From contig NZ_LMSH01000004.1 of NCBI RefSeq assembly GCF_001428365.1, positions 275,270-339,269 of the forward strand: a stretch of DNA of 64,000 bases, in the 5' to 3' direction. Position numbers and translations under genes: made by a program. A model generated the notes under the pieces. The model was not told the origin of the DNA and searched no databases. It saw only the letters and a list, made by a program, of their open reading frames with translations. Positions 52,761 to 61,158 of the stretch are shown piece after piece (the first letter of the stretch is position 1; every line of letters starts with the position of its first letter). This DNA comes from Arthrobacter sp. Soil763 (GTDB taxonomy: Bacteria; Actinomycetota; Actinomycetes; Actinomycetales; Micrococcaceae).

Positions 52761-54092
52761 ATGAGCCCCGTTGTCCTCTTTATCCTCGGCGTCGTCTTCG
52801 TCGTGATCGGCGTCGCCGTGTCCATCGCCCTCCATGAGGTGGGCCACCTGGTCCCGGCCAAGCTCTTCAAGGTGCGCGTCACGAAGTACATGATCGGCTT
52901 CGGCCCCACCCTCTGGTCCCGGCGCCGGGGCGAAACCGAGTACGGCCTCAAGGCGATCCCGCTCGGCGGCTTCGTGTCCATGATCGGCATGTACCCGCCG
53001 AACAAAGAGGACGGCAGCGTCCGCCCCTCCAGCACCGGGATGTTCCAGTCCCTCGCGGCCGACGCCCGTTCCCTGGCGCACGAGGAAATCGGCCCGGGCG
53101 ATGAAAACCGGGTCTTCTACCGGCTTCCGGTCTGGAAGAAAATCATCATCATGCTCGGCGGCCCGGCGATGAACCTGCTGATCGGCCTGGTGCTCACCGC
53201 CGTGCTGTTGATGGGCTTTGGCGTGTCCGAGTCCACCACCACGATCGCCGATGTCTCAAAATGCCAGGTCAAGGCCGGCGAGACCGTCGATCCGAACTCC
53301 GCAGACTGCAAACCCACCCCGGCCGCCGCGGCGGGCCTCAAACCGGGCGACCGCATCACCTCCTTTGACGGCAAAGCCGTCACCAGCTGGGACGAACTGA
53401 CCGGCTGGATCCGCGCGTCCGCGGACCGGCAGGTCAGCATCACGGTCGAGCGCGACGGCGGTCCGGTCACCACCTCGGTCACCCCGGTGCTCTCGGCCCG
53501 TCCGGTCGTCGGCGCGGACGGCCGGCAGGCCAAGGACGCCGAGGGCAAGCTCCAGTACCAGGACGTCGGCTTCCTCGGCATCGGCGCCCAGACAGCGCTC
53601 GTGCAGCAGCCGGCGTCGGCCGTGCTGCCCATGGCCGGGGAAAACATCAAGCAGATCGCCGGCGTCGTGCTGAACCTGCCGGCGCGGGTGGCAGGGGTGG
53701 CGCAGGCGGCCTTCAGCGAGGAGCCCCGCGACCCGAACGGCCCCATCAGCGTGGTGGGCGTGGGCCGGGTCGCCGGTGAGGTCGCCGCCATGGAGCAGGT
53801 GCCGCTGCAGAGCCGCCTCGCGGCGCTGGTCGGGCTGCTCGGCGGCCTGAACTTCGCCCTCGCCGTGTTCAACCTGGTTCCGCTGCTGCCGCTCGACGGC
53901 GGCCACGTCGCCGGTGCGCTCTATGAGGGCGCCCGCCGACAGATCGCCCGGCTGCTCGGCCGCCCGGACCCCGGAGCCTTCGACATCGCCAAGCTGCTGC
54001 CGGTCACCTACGTGGTGGCCGCCCTGCTGATGGGCATGGGCGCCCTGTTGATCTACGCCGACATCGTCAAGCCGGTAAATCTGTTCGGCTAG
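52761..54092 (+). CDS. Site-2 membrane metalloprotease (RseP/Rip1-like, M50)
   Basis: A 443-residue intramembrane protease. HEVGH (His25, Glu26, His29) in the first helix binds zinc. The second zinc ligand is in NLVPLLPLDGGHV. Between them is a PDZ domain with GLKPGDRITSFDGKAV. It should cleave membrane-bound anti-sigma factors; Rip1 of mycobacteria is the model. Same gene neighbourhood: dxr-rip1-ispG. The ATG at 52761 is chosen; the frame opens 30 codons earlier inside dxr. Confidence 0.93.
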   Translation: MSPVVLFILGVVFVVIGVAVSIALHEVGHLVPAKLFKVRVTKYMIGFGPTLWSRRRGETEYGLKAIPLGGFVSMIGMYPPNKEDGSVRPSSTGMFQSLAADARSLAHEEIGPGDENRVFYRLPVWKKIIIMLGGPAMNLLIGLVLTAVLLMGFGVSESTTTIADVSKCQVKAGETVDPNSADCKPTPAAAAGLKPGDRITSFDGKAVTSWDELTGWIRASADRQVSITVERDGGPVTTSVTPVLSARPVVGADGRQAKDAEGKLQYQDVGFLGIGAQTALVQQPASAVLPMAGENIKQIAGVVLNLPARVAGVAQAAFSEEPRDPNGPISVVGVGRVAGEVAAMEQVPLQSRLAALVGLLGGLNFALAVFNLVPLLPLDGGHVAGALYEGARRQIARLLGRPDPGAFDIAKLLPVTYVVAALLMGMGALLIYADIVKPVNLFG

Positions 54093-54251
54093 CCGGGGCC
54101 TAGTTGGCAGTTGATGCGATCGTTCCCGCCCGGTTACTCGTGCCGGCCTTCCGTATCGGAGCCGCTGGCCCGCGCAGTTCCGCGGGTGCCGGGCTGACAG
54201 AGCCGGAGTAACTTGGCTGGAGCGTTGGACGCGCAGCAGCCCGTTCTGGCA

Positions 54252-54313
54252 AATCAGCTAATTTCGGCTTATTTCAAATAATCAGTTGCAAATGGTTGAT
54301 TCGACAAAATCAG
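54252..54313 (+). repeat. Three AATCAG boxes at exact 28-bp intervals over the satD-like promoter
   Basis: AATCAG at 54252-54257, 54280-54285 and 54308-54313. The last falls in the 17-bp spacer between -35 and -10, and the middle one is 10 bp before the -35. The region is AT-rich compared with the rest of the window. It is likely an operator array for the HTH protein encoded downstream. Confidence 0.5.
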
Positions 54314-54324
54314 CCCCTTAGGGT
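54296..54324 (+). promoter_or_regulatory. Promoter of the satD-like gene
   Basis: -35 TTGATT (54296-54301), a 17-bp spacer, -10 TAGGGT (54319-54324), then exactly six bases to the ATG at 54331. Leaderless transcription is predicted. Confidence 0.65.
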
Positions 54325-54330
54325 GGGGCT

Positions 54331-55059
54331 ATGTACGTGATGACCATTGACCAGCGCGGCAGCAGCACCGACATCGACCGCGTCCCCGGCCTGCTCACCG
54401 AACTGCAGAAACTCTCGCCGGGAGGGCATTTCGAGCGTTCGGTCGGCGATGAGGTCCAGGGCGTAGTGAAGCACCCCGAGGACGTCGTCGGGATTGCCTT
54501 GCACGCCCTGCGCAGCGGCCGCTGGTACGTGGGAATCGGAGTGGGCCCGGTGGACCTGCCGCTGCCGTCCAGCCCCAGGGAAGGATCCGGACCTGCCTTC
54601 GTGGCGGCGCGGGCAGCTGTCGAGAGCGCCAAGTCCGGATCCGCGCACGTGCCGGTCGCCGTCGTCTCCGGCGGGCTGCGCAGGGGAGAGGTTGCGCCCT
54701 CGGCCGCAGGATCAGCCGGCGCCCGCGCCTGTGCCAATGCCGAAGCGGTATTGCGCCTGATCGGCCGGCTCGTCCAGGAACGGACTGCCGCCCAGTGGAA
54801 GGTGGTGGACGCGTTGCGTTCGGTACAGCACGGCCATGCCGGTACCCACGGCACGCAGAAAATCGCCGCCCAAAAACTCGGAATCACGGAGCAATCGGTG
54901 AGCCGTGCGCTGCTTCGCTCGGGATGGCAGGAAGAATGGGCGGCGAGGCCGGCGGCGGAAATGCTGCTGTCCTTCGCCCACGGACTCATCACCGGCAACC
55001 CCGACGCCGGCGAGCAGTCGGATTCCCGCCCCCGGGACAGCACAGAAGGAGACCGGTGA
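54331..55059 (+). CDS. SatD-like protein with C-terminal helix-turn-helix
   Basis: A 242-residue protein. The N-terminal half has MTIDQRGSS (Asp7) and FERSVGDEVQG (Asp40, Glu41), followed by WYVGIGVGPV and SGPAFVAARAAVESA. This order is like SatD-family proteins and recalls the two metal Asp residues of nucleotidyl cyclase/GGDEF folds; catalysis is inference. The C-terminal third has an HTH (HGTQKIAAQKLGITEQSVSRAL, about 173-195). It has no membrane segment. The stop overlaps the next GTG (GTGA). It is preceded by an AT-rich operator-like region. It interrupts the rip1-ispG neighbourhood. Confidence 0.6.
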   Translation: MYVMTIDQRGSSTDIDRVPGLLTELQKLSPGGHFERSVGDEVQGVVKHPEDVVGIALHALRSGRWYVGIGVGPVDLPLPSSPREGSGPAFVAARAAVESAKSGSAHVPVAVVSGGLRRGEVAPSAAGSAGARACANAEAVLRLIGRLVQERTAAQWKVVDALRSVQHGHAGTHGTQKIAAQKLGITEQSVSRALLRSGWQEEWAARPAAEMLLSFAHGLITGNPDAGEQSDSRPRDSTEGDR

Positions 55060-55616
55060 ACGCCCTCTGGATCACGCTGGCGCTGCTGGCCTCCGGATTC
55101 GCCGGGTGGCCGGTGACCGCCCTGGTGTTCCGGCTGGCCCGCACCATTGACGACCGCTCGGACACCAGGGCGGCAGGCGCTGCCCCAGACGCCACAAACG
55201 CCGCGCCCGGCGCCGCACCAAGCGGAGCCGCTGCGGTCGACGGCGAGATCACCCTGGCGGAACCCGGCCCCGGCGCGGCGGCGCCGGCGGCCCGCTCGGC
55301 TGACGGCGCCCCTGCGCCTGACGCGGCCTCCGGGACCGCCCCCGCCAGCGCCGGGCAGGCCGTCCCGGTCTCCGGCACCCGCATCCTTCGCGGCGGCGCC
55401 ATTATCGGTGTGTTGGAACGCCTCGCCGTCAGCCTGGCCATCCTCACCGGCCAACCGGTCGCGATCGCCTACGTGGTGGCGATCAAGGGGCTGGGGCGCT
55501 TCGCGGAGCTGAAGGAAACCCCGGTGGCAGCAGAACGGTTCATCATCGGCACGCTCACCTCGCTGCTCTGGGCGGCCGGGGTGACGGCCCTGGTCAAAGT
55601 GCTTTTCCTCGGCTGA
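55056..55616 (+). CDS. Membrane protein paired with SatD-like protein (DUF3307-like C-terminus)
   Basis: A 186-residue protein. One N-terminal helix ([21 protein letters not shown]) is followed by a long Ala/Pro/Gly linker (about 35-105, low complexity). The C-terminal two-helix domain has [39 protein letters not shown] and [19 protein letters not shown]. The last part resembles the C-terminal end of DUF3307 membrane proteins, which sit beside satD genes in other bacteria. This similarity is from memory and untested. The GTG overlaps the previous stop, so it works with the SatD-like protein. Confidence 0.55.
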   Translation: MNALWITLALLASGFAGWPVTALVFRLARTIDDRSDTRAAGAAPDATNAAPGAAPSGAAAVDGEITLAEPGPGAAAPAARSADGAPAPDAASGTAPASAGQAVPVSGTRILRGGAIIGVLERLAVSLAILTGQPVAIAYVVAIKGLGRFAELKETPVAAERFIIGTLTSLLWAAGVTALVKVLFLG

Positions 55617-55711
55617 CCGCCGGGCGGCCAGGCCGGCCCGCACGCCGTCACCCCGCCGCTTCCGCCCGTGCGCCCCCGGCGGAACGGATGGGAACCTGGC
55701 GGGCAGGGCGA

Positions 55712-55717
55712 TAGGGT
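55712..55717 (+). promoter_or_regulatory. -10 box of the YciI-like gene (leaderless)
   Basis: TAGGGT, six bases, then the ATG at 55724. TGGGAA (55689-55694) is a weak -35 with a 17-bp spacer. Confidence 0.5.
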
Positions 55718-55723
55718 ATCGGT

Positions 55724-56017
55724 ATGACTGTTTTTGCTGTGGAGTACGTTTACGACGCCGAATCTGCCCAGACCCGCGACGCCGCCCGTCCGGCGCACCG
55801 CGAATGGACCGCCAACCTGGCCCAGGAGGGCACCCTCCTCGCCAGCGGCCCGTATTCCGACGGCGCCGGCGCCCTGCTCATCTTCAAGGCGGCCGACGAG
55901 CAGGCCCTGAACGAACTCCTCCGGGAGGATCCCTTCGCCGGCGCCGGCGCCATCTCCGGCACCCGCACCATGGCCTGGGCCCCCGTCACCGGCCAGCTGG
56001 CCGGCCACGCAGGCTAG
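55724..56017 (+). CDS. YciI family protein
   Basis: A 97-residue dimeric alpha/beta barrel protein. [26 protein letters not shown] contains the conserved His; [37 protein letters not shown] is the family core (described in two parts). YciI relatives act on small dehalogenation-type or muconolactone-like substrates, but most are uncharacterised. It is leaderless by promoter position and stands between the SatD pair and ispG. Confidence 0.8.
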   Translation: MTVFAVEYVYDAESAQTRDAARPAHREWTANLAQEGTLLASGPYSDGAGALLIFKAADEQALNELLREDPFAGAGAISGTRTMAWAPVTGQLAGHAG

Positions 56018-56079
56018 CTCCACCCGCCAGCCAACCATCGGTCCTCCGACCTAGAAATCCGATCCATAGAGGAGTCCAC

Positions 56080-57246
56080 GTGACCTCGGTCAGCCTGGGA
56101 ATGCCGTCGGCACCGCCCCCCGTTCTCGCCCCGCGCCGGAAAACCCGCCAGATCAAGGTCGGCTCGGTCGGCGTCGGCTCCGACTTCCCGATCAGCGTGC
56201 AGTCGATGACCACGACCCCGACGACGGACATCAACGCGACCCTCCAGCAGATCGCCGAACTGACCGCCTCCGGCTGCGACATCGTCCGGGTGGCCTGCCC
56301 GTCCGCCGACGACGCCGAGGCCCTGCCGATCATCGCCAAGAAGTCGCAGATCCCGGTCATCGCCGACATCCACTTCCAGCCGAAGTACGTCTTCGCCGCG
56401 ATCGAGGCCGGCTGCGCCGCCGTCCGGGTGAACCCGGGCAACATCCGCAAGTTCGATGACCAGGTCAAGGAAATCGCCCGCGCCGCCAAGGACCACGGCA
56501 CCTCCATCCGGATCGGCGTCAACGCCGGCTCGCTGGAACCAGGCATCCTGAAGAAGTACGGCAAGGCCACCCCGGAGGCCCTCGTGGAGTCCGCGGTCTG
56601 GGAGGCGTCCCTGTTCGAGGAACACGGCTTCCACGACTTCAAGATCTCGGTCAAGCACAACGACCCGGTCATCATGGTCGCCGCCTACGAAATGCTGGCG
56701 GAGAAGGGCGACTGGCCGCTGCACCTCGGTGTGACCGAGGCCGGCCCAGCCTTCCAGGGCACGATCAAGTCCGCCACCGCGTTCGGCGCCCTGCTCTCCC
56801 GGGGCATCGGCGACACCATCCGGGTCTCGCTGTCCGCCCCGCCGGTGGAGGAGATCAAGGTCGGCAACCAGATCCTCCAGTCGCTGAATCTGCGCCCGCG
56901 CAAGCTCGAAATCGTCTCCTGCCCGTCCTGCGGCCGCGCCCAGGTCGACGTCTACACGCTGGCCGAGCAGGTCACCGCCGGACTCGAGGGCATGGAGGTT
57001 CCGCTGCGGGTCGCCGTCATGGGCTGCGTCGTCAACGGTCCCGGCGAAGCCCGGGAAGCGGACCTTGGCGTGGCATCCGGCAACGGCAAGGGCCAGATCT
57101 TCGTCAAGGGCGAGGTCATCAAGACCGTGCCCGAGGACCAGATCGTTGAGACACTGATCGAAGAGGCCATGCGCATCGCCGAAGAGATGGGGGAGTCCGA
57201 TGGCGAAGATGCTGTCAAGGGTAGCCCCGTGGTTAGCGTCTCGTAG
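56080..57246 (+). CDS. ispG: 4-hydroxy-3-methylbut-2-en-1-yl diphosphate synthase
   Basis: A 388-residue 4Fe-4S enzyme converting MEcPP to HMBPP, the penultimate MEP pathway step. TIM barrel: [40 protein letters not shown] and GVNAGSLE. C-terminal Fe-S ligands: CPSCGR and [10 protein letters not shown] (Cys, Cys, Cys with Glu). The GTG at 56080 has AGAGGAG upstream. The gene overlaps the next one by 47 bp. Confidence 0.96.
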   Translation: MTSVSLGMPSAPPPVLAPRRKTRQIKVGSVGVGSDFPISVQSMTTTPTTDINATLQQIAELTASGCDIVRVACPSADDAEALPIIAKKSQIPVIADIHFQPKYVFAAIEAGCAAVRVNPGNIRKFDDQVKEIARAAKDHGTSIRIGVNAGSLEPGILKKYGKATPEALVESAVWEASLFEEHGFHDFKISVKHNDPVIMVAAYEMLAEKGDWPLHLGVTEAGPAFQGTIKSATAFGALLSRGIGDTIRVSLSAPPVEEIKVGNQILQSLNLRPRKLEIVSCPSCGRAQVDVYTLAEQVTAGLEGMEVPLRVAVMGCVVNGPGEAREADLGVASGNGKGQIFVKGEVIKTVPEDQIVETLIEEAMRIAEEMGESDGEDAVKGSPVVSVS

Positions 57247-58087
57247 GGAGCCCGGCGCCGGCGTCCGGGTCCTGACCGGCGCCGAGACGCAGGCGCTGCT
57301 GGACCTGGCGCGCCAGGACGACGTCGCCAACGTCTTCATCCTCTCCCACCTTGAGACGGCCGGGACGGCGTCGCCCACCGCGGGCGGGGCCAGGATTTTC
57401 GGGGTGTTCGACGGCGAGGTGCTGCTTGGCGCCTGCTGGGCCGGGGCTAACCTCGTCCCCGTCCAGCTCGCCCCGGACCTGGCGCCCCTGGTCGCGGCCG
57501 CCGTCCACCGGGCCGGCCGCCGGTACGCCTCGATCTTCGGGCCGGCCGAGTCCGTCCTGGCCCTGTACGCAGCCCTGGAACCGCTGGGCCACCACGCCCA
57601 GGAAATCCGTGCGGACCAGCCGCTCCTGACCATCAGCACGGCTCCGCTCGTCACGCCGAATCCCGCCCTGGGGTTCGGCCGGCTGGCGGACTTCGACGCG
57701 ATCCTGCCCGCCTGCGCCGCCATGTTCGAGGAGGAAGTCGGCTACTCGCCCTACCTCGGCGGCCGGGAACACTACAGCCGCCGGGTCAAGGGCCTGATCC
57801 AGGCCGGACACTCGCTGGTCCACCTCGGCCCCGACGGAGCGGTGGTCTTCAAAGCCGAACTGGGAGCGGTCACCGCCGGCGTCACCCAGGTCCAGGGCGT
57901 CTGGATGAATCCGGCCCACCGGGGGCAGGGCCTCAGCGCCGGTTATATGGCCGCCGTCGTAGTCCTCGCCAGGACCTTGGCGCCGGTCACGAGCCTCTAT
58001 GTCAACGATTTCAACACCCGCGCCAGGGCCAGTTACGAGCGGGTCGGTTTCGGCCAGGTGGGAACTTTCGCGACCGTGCTGTTCTGA
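57200..58087 (+). CDS. GNAT acetyltransferase with DUF4081-type N-terminal domain
   Basis: A 295-residue protein. The N-domain ([25 protein letters not shown]-like) belongs to DUF4081. The C-terminal GNAT fold has [23 protein letters not shown] (acetyl-CoA loop R-G-x-G-x-S/A) and [17 protein letters not shown]. The acceptor is unknown. The ATG is 47 bp inside ispG, with GGGGGAG just before it, so the overlap looks real. Such a gene next to ispG is common in actinobacteria. Confidence 0.85.
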   Translation: MAKMLSRVAPWLASRREPGAGVRVLTGAETQALLDLARQDDVANVFILSHLETAGTASPTAGGARIFGVFDGEVLLGACWAGANLVPVQLAPDLAPLVAAAVHRAGRRYASIFGPAESVLALYAALEPLGHHAQEIRADQPLLTISTAPLVTPNPALGFGRLADFDAILPACAAMFEEEVGYSPYLGGREHYSRRVKGLIQAGHSLVHLGPDGAVVFKAELGAVTAGVTQVQGVWMNPAHRGQGLSAGYMAAVVVLARTLAPVTSLYVNDFNTRARASYERVGFGQVGTFATVLF

Positions 58088-58132
58088 CAGTTTCGTGACA
58101 TGCGTCATCGACAAAAATCTGGGTGGCAACTC

Positions 58133-58161
58133 TTGTTTAAGCGACCGGGATCACATAGGTT
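58133..58161 (+). promoter_or_regulatory. Distal promoter upstream of proS
   Basis: -35 TTGTTT (58133-58138), a 17-bp spacer, -10 TAGGTT (58156-58161). The start would be near 58168, giving about 290 nt before proS. A second TANNNT, TAGATT (58389-58394), could be a proximal promoter without a good -35. Confidence 0.55.
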
Positions 58162-58167
58162 CTAGCT

Positions 58168-58388
58168 AGCCGCGCCGAGCAGGCGCGTGCGGTCTCAGGG
58201 AAGAACCCACCATTGGCTGCGGATGCCGGCCCTTCGGGCAGGAACAGGCACACCGCGCCTTGGACTTAGCGGCGCTGGGGTCGCAGGGGCCACGCCATTG
58301 CGGGATGACCAGCCGGAAACGGCCAGGGGCTTCCCTGATGGCGTGGCTCTTTCCCGTTTCCGGGGAAAGCGGTGCCGCCGCTTGGCGG
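58168..58388 (+). ncRNA. Putative structured leader or small RNA upstream of proS
   Basis: The 371-bp gap has no convincing ORF. Helices seen: CGCGCC/GGCGCG (58171-58187); a long-range 9-bp pair TCAGGGAAG (58195-58203) with CTTCCCTGA (58330-58338); a 10-bp pair GCCACGCCAT (58289-58298) with ATGGCGTGGC (58338-58347); a GCCG-GAAA-CGGC tetraloop hairpin (58312-58323); CTTTCCC/GGGAAAG (58349-58369); CCGCC-GCTT-GGCGG (58375-58388). The two long pairs share base 58338 and cross, so they form a pseudoknot or are alternatives. No known RNA family was recognised. Confidence 0.4.
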
Positions 58389-58458
58389 TAGATTAGTTCC
58401 CGGACATTCTTCGCAATGCCCGCACCGCCCGTACGTCCTCAGAAACGGATACCTCCCA

Positions 58459-60270
58459 GTGGTCCTTCGACTTTCCCAGCTGTTCCTGCGCACCCTGCGT
58501 GAAGACCCCGCCGACGCCGAGGTGGCCAGCCACCGGCTGCTCGTCCGTGCCGGCTACATCCGGCGCGCGGCTCCCGGGATCTACACCTGGCTGCCGCTGG
58601 GACTCAGCGTGCTGCGCCGGGTGGAGCGGATCATCCGTGAGGAAATGTCCGCGATCGGCGCGCAGGAAGTGCACTTCCCGGCGCTGCTGCCCAAGGAACC
58701 CTACGAGGCCTCCAACCGCTGGACCGAGTACGGCGAGGGCATCTTCCGGCTCAAGGACCGCAAGGGCAACGACTACCTGCTGGCGCCCACGCACGAGGAA
58801 ATGTTCACCCTGCTGGTCAAGGACCTGTACTCCTCGTACAAGGACCTGCCGCTGAGCATCTACCAGATCCAGAACAAGTACCGCGACGAAGCCCGTCCCC
58901 GGGCCGGCCTGCTCCGCGGCCGCGAGTTCATCATGAAGGACTCCTACTCCTTCGACGTCGACGACGCCGGCCTGGACGCCAGCTACGCCGCGCACCGCGC
59001 CGCCTACCTGAAGATTTTCGAACGTCTGGGCCTGGAAGTCGTCCCGGTCGCGGCGACCGCCGGCGCCATGGGCGGGTCCAAGAGCGAGGAATTCCTGCAC
59101 CCCACGGAGATCGGCGAGGACACCTTCGTCCGCTCGCCCGGCGGCTACGCGGCCAACGTCGAAGCCGTCACCACCGTGGTCCCGGCGGACGTTGACTTCT
59201 CCAACGCCCCCGCCGCCGAAGTCCGCGACACCCCGGACACCCCCACCATCGAGACCCTCGTCGACGCCGCCAACGCCCTGGCGCCCCGTTCCGAGGCCGA
59301 CGGCGGCGCATGGACCGCCGCTGACACGCTCAAGAACGTGGTCCTCGCTGTCACCCTGCCCACCGGCGAACGCCAGCTCGTCGTCCTCGGCGTACCCGGC
59401 GACCGCGCCGTGGACCTCAAGCGCGTCGAGGCCAACATCGGCGCGTTCCTGCCGATCGCCGGCGAGATCACCCTGGAGGCCGCCAACGAAGAGGACCTGA
59501 AGAAGCAGGCCCTGTTGGTCAAGGGCTACATCGGCCCGGGCCTGTCCCTGGACGCGCCGCTGCTCGGCGCCGAAGCCGCCTCGAAGCTCCTCTACCTGGT
59601 CGACCCCCGCGTGGTCCGCGGCACCGCCTGGATCACCGGCGCCAACGAGGCCGGCAAGCACGTCTTCGGCCTGGTCGCCGGCCGCGACTTTGGCTGGGAC
59701 GGCGTGATCGAAGCCACCGAGGTGCGCGCCGGCGACGAGGCCCCGGACGGCTCCGGCCCGCTGGAGACGGCCCGCGGCATCGAAATGGGCCACATCTTCC
59801 AGCTCGGCCGCAAGTACGCCGAGGCCCTGGACCTCAAGGTCCTGGACCAGAACGGCAAGCAGGTCGTCGTGACCATGGGTTCCTACGGCGTCGGCGTCAC
59901 CCGCGCCGTGGCCGCCCTGGCCGAATCCAACCACGACGACAAGGGCCTGGTCTGGCCCCGCGCCGTCGCCCCGGCCGACGTCCACGTCGTCGCGGTCGGC
60001 CGCGGCGAGGAGATCTTCGCCGCCGCCGAGCAGCTCGCCCGTGCACTGCAGGCCGCCGGCCTTGAGGTCATCTACGATGACCGGCCCAAGGTATCCCCGG
60101 GCGTCAAGTTCGGCGACGCCGAACTTATCGGCGTCCCGACCATCCTCGCGGTCGGCCGCGGGCTGGTGGACGGCGTCGTGGAGATCAAGGACCGCCGCAG
60201 CGGCAACGCCGAGAACGTCGCCGTGGACAAGGCCGTTGATTACGTGGTCAACGCCGTCCGCAGCAACTGA
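58459..60270 (+). CDS. proS: Prolyl-tRNA synthetase, bacterial type
   Basis: A 603-residue class II synthetase. [22 protein letters not shown] start; motif 2 region [21 protein letters not shown]; the insertion editing domain between motifs 2 and 3 (about 220-390) begins near [12 protein letters not shown]; motif 3 [22 protein letters not shown]-terminal anticodon domain. It charges tRNA-Pro and can edit Ala-tRNA-Pro. The GTG at 58459 is chosen; the frame is open 29 codons further up in the leader. A long upstream region suggests regulation. Confidence 0.96.
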   Translation: MVLRLSQLFLRTLREDPADAEVASHRLLVRAGYIRRAAPGIYTWLPLGLSVLRRVERIIREEMSAIGAQEVHFPALLPKEPYEASNRWTEYGEGIFRLKDRKGNDYLLAPTHEEMFTLLVKDLYSSYKDLPLSIYQIQNKYRDEARPRAGLLRGREFIMKDSYSFDVDDAGLDASYAAHRAAYLKIFERLGLEVVPVAATAGAMGGSKSEEFLHPTEIGEDTFVRSPGGYAANVEAVTTVVPADVDFSNAPAAEVRDTPDTPTIETLVDAANALAPRSEADGGAWTAADTLKNVVLAVTLPTGERQLVVLGVPGDRAVDLKRVEANIGAFLPIAGEITLEAANEEDLKKQALLVKGYIGPGLSLDAPLLGAEAASKLLYLVDPRVVRGTAWITGANEAGKHVFGLVAGRDFGWDGVIEATEVRAGDEAPDGSGPLETARGIEMGHIFQLGRKYAEALDLKVLDQNGKQVVVTMGSYGVGVTRAVAALAESNHDDKGLVWPRAVAPADVHVVAVGRGEEIFAAAEQLARALQAAGLEVIYDDRPKVSPGVKFGDAELIGVPTILAVGRGLVDGVVEIKDRRSGNAENVAVDKAVDYVVNAVRSN

Positions 60271-60285
60271 CCCGCGTTGCAGGGG

Positions 60286-61080
60286 ATGGTCTCCGGGCTT
60301 GAGTCGATCCAGCTCGCCACCCTGGTCCTGGTCGTCGTCGCCGGTTTCGCCGCCGGCTGGGTCGACGCCGTGGTCGGCGGGGGCGGGCTGATCCAGCTCC
60401 CGGTCATGCTCCTGGTGCCCGGGATCACCCCGGTGCAGGCCCTCGCGACGAACAAGATGGGCTCGATCTTCGGCACCACCACCAGCGCCGTCACCTTCTA
60501 CCGGCGCGTCGGGCCCGACCTGCGCACCGCCGTGCCGATGGCGGTGATCGCCCTGGCCGGCAGCTTCGGCGGGGCGGTACTGGCGGCCAGCCTGCCGGCC
60601 AGCGTCTTCAAACCGATCATCGTGGCGGCGCTGGTCGCCGTCGCGCTGTTCACCGCGTTCCGGCCCAACGTGGGGGAGCTGACCCGGCTGCGGCATGACG
60701 GCCACCGGCACTACATCATCGCCTGCCTGATCGGCGCCGTGATCGGTTTCTACGACGGCATGATCGGGCCCGGTACCGGGTCCTTCCTGATCATCGCGCT
60801 GGTGTCCGCAATGGGTTACGCCTTCCTCGAGGCCAGCGCCAAAGCCAAGATCGTCAACATGGCCACCAACGCCGGCGCCCTGCTGTTCTTCCTGCCGCAC
60901 GGCTCGCTGCTGTGGGGGCTCGGGCTGGTCCTGGGCGCCGCGAACATGGCCGGCGGCTACCTCGGCGCCCGGACCGCGGTCAGCCGGGGCAGCAAGTTCA
61001 TCCGGATCGTCTTCCTGGTGGTCGTCGCCGCGCTGATCATCAAACTCGGCTCCGATGTCTGGCACGACACCTTCGGGTAA
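60286..61080 (+). CDS. TSUP family transporter (TauE/SafE-like)
   Basis: A 264-residue membrane protein with eight helices. Conserved: FAAGWVDAVVGGGGLIQLP (first half) and YDGMIGPGTGSFLIIALV (second half), the two TSUP signature repeats. Relatives export sulfite, sulfoacetate or other organosulfur compounds; the substrate is unknown. The start is unclear: ATG at 60286 has GGGG immediately before it, and a TTG at 60277 is possible. It follows proS by 15 bp. Confidence 0.85.
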   Translation: MVSGLESIQLATLVLVVVAGFAAGWVDAVVGGGGLIQLPVMLLVPGITPVQALATNKMGSIFGTTTSAVTFYRRVGPDLRTAVPMAVIALAGSFGGAVLAASLPASVFKPIIVAALVAVALFTAFRPNVGELTRLRHDGHRHYIIACLIGAVIGFYDGMIGPGTGSFLIIALVSAMGYAFLEASAKAKIVNMATNAGALLFFLPHGSLLWGLGLVLGAANMAGGYLGARTAVSRGSKFIRIVFLVVVAALIIKLGSDVWHDTFG

Positions 61081-61146
61081 CGCCGGAGAGCCCCGGCCCC
61101 GCCGGGCACCGTCAGCGGGGGACTGCCGCGGGCATCGGCGCGGGCG

Positions 61147-61152
61147 TAGCAT
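61147..61152 (+). promoter_or_regulatory. -10 box of the PLP decarboxylase gene (leaderless)
   Basis: TAGCAT, six bases (GCAGCT), then the ATG at 61159. Confidence 0.5.
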
Positions 61153-61158
61153 GCAGCT

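Noticed and set aside
58096..58112. CRP-like site GTGA-N6-TCAT upstream of the proS promoter
   Set aside because: Three mismatches to TGTGA-N6-TCACA; much weaker than the two sites reported.
58187..58396. 69-codon frame in the proS upstream gap
   Set aside because: No ribosome site, no family pattern, and its bases are better explained by long RNA helices.
58088..58458. T-box, cobalamin, c-di-AMP or SAM riboswitch in front of proS
   Set aside because: The GGGTGG near 58120 lies upstream of the promoter and lacks the T-box antiterminator context. None of the conserved riboswitch cores was found.
58393..61152. 919-codon open frame on the minus strand across proS and the TSUP gene
   Set aside because: Shadow of GC-rich coding sequence; Asp/Val/Gly-rich with no domain and wholly antisense to two convincing genes.
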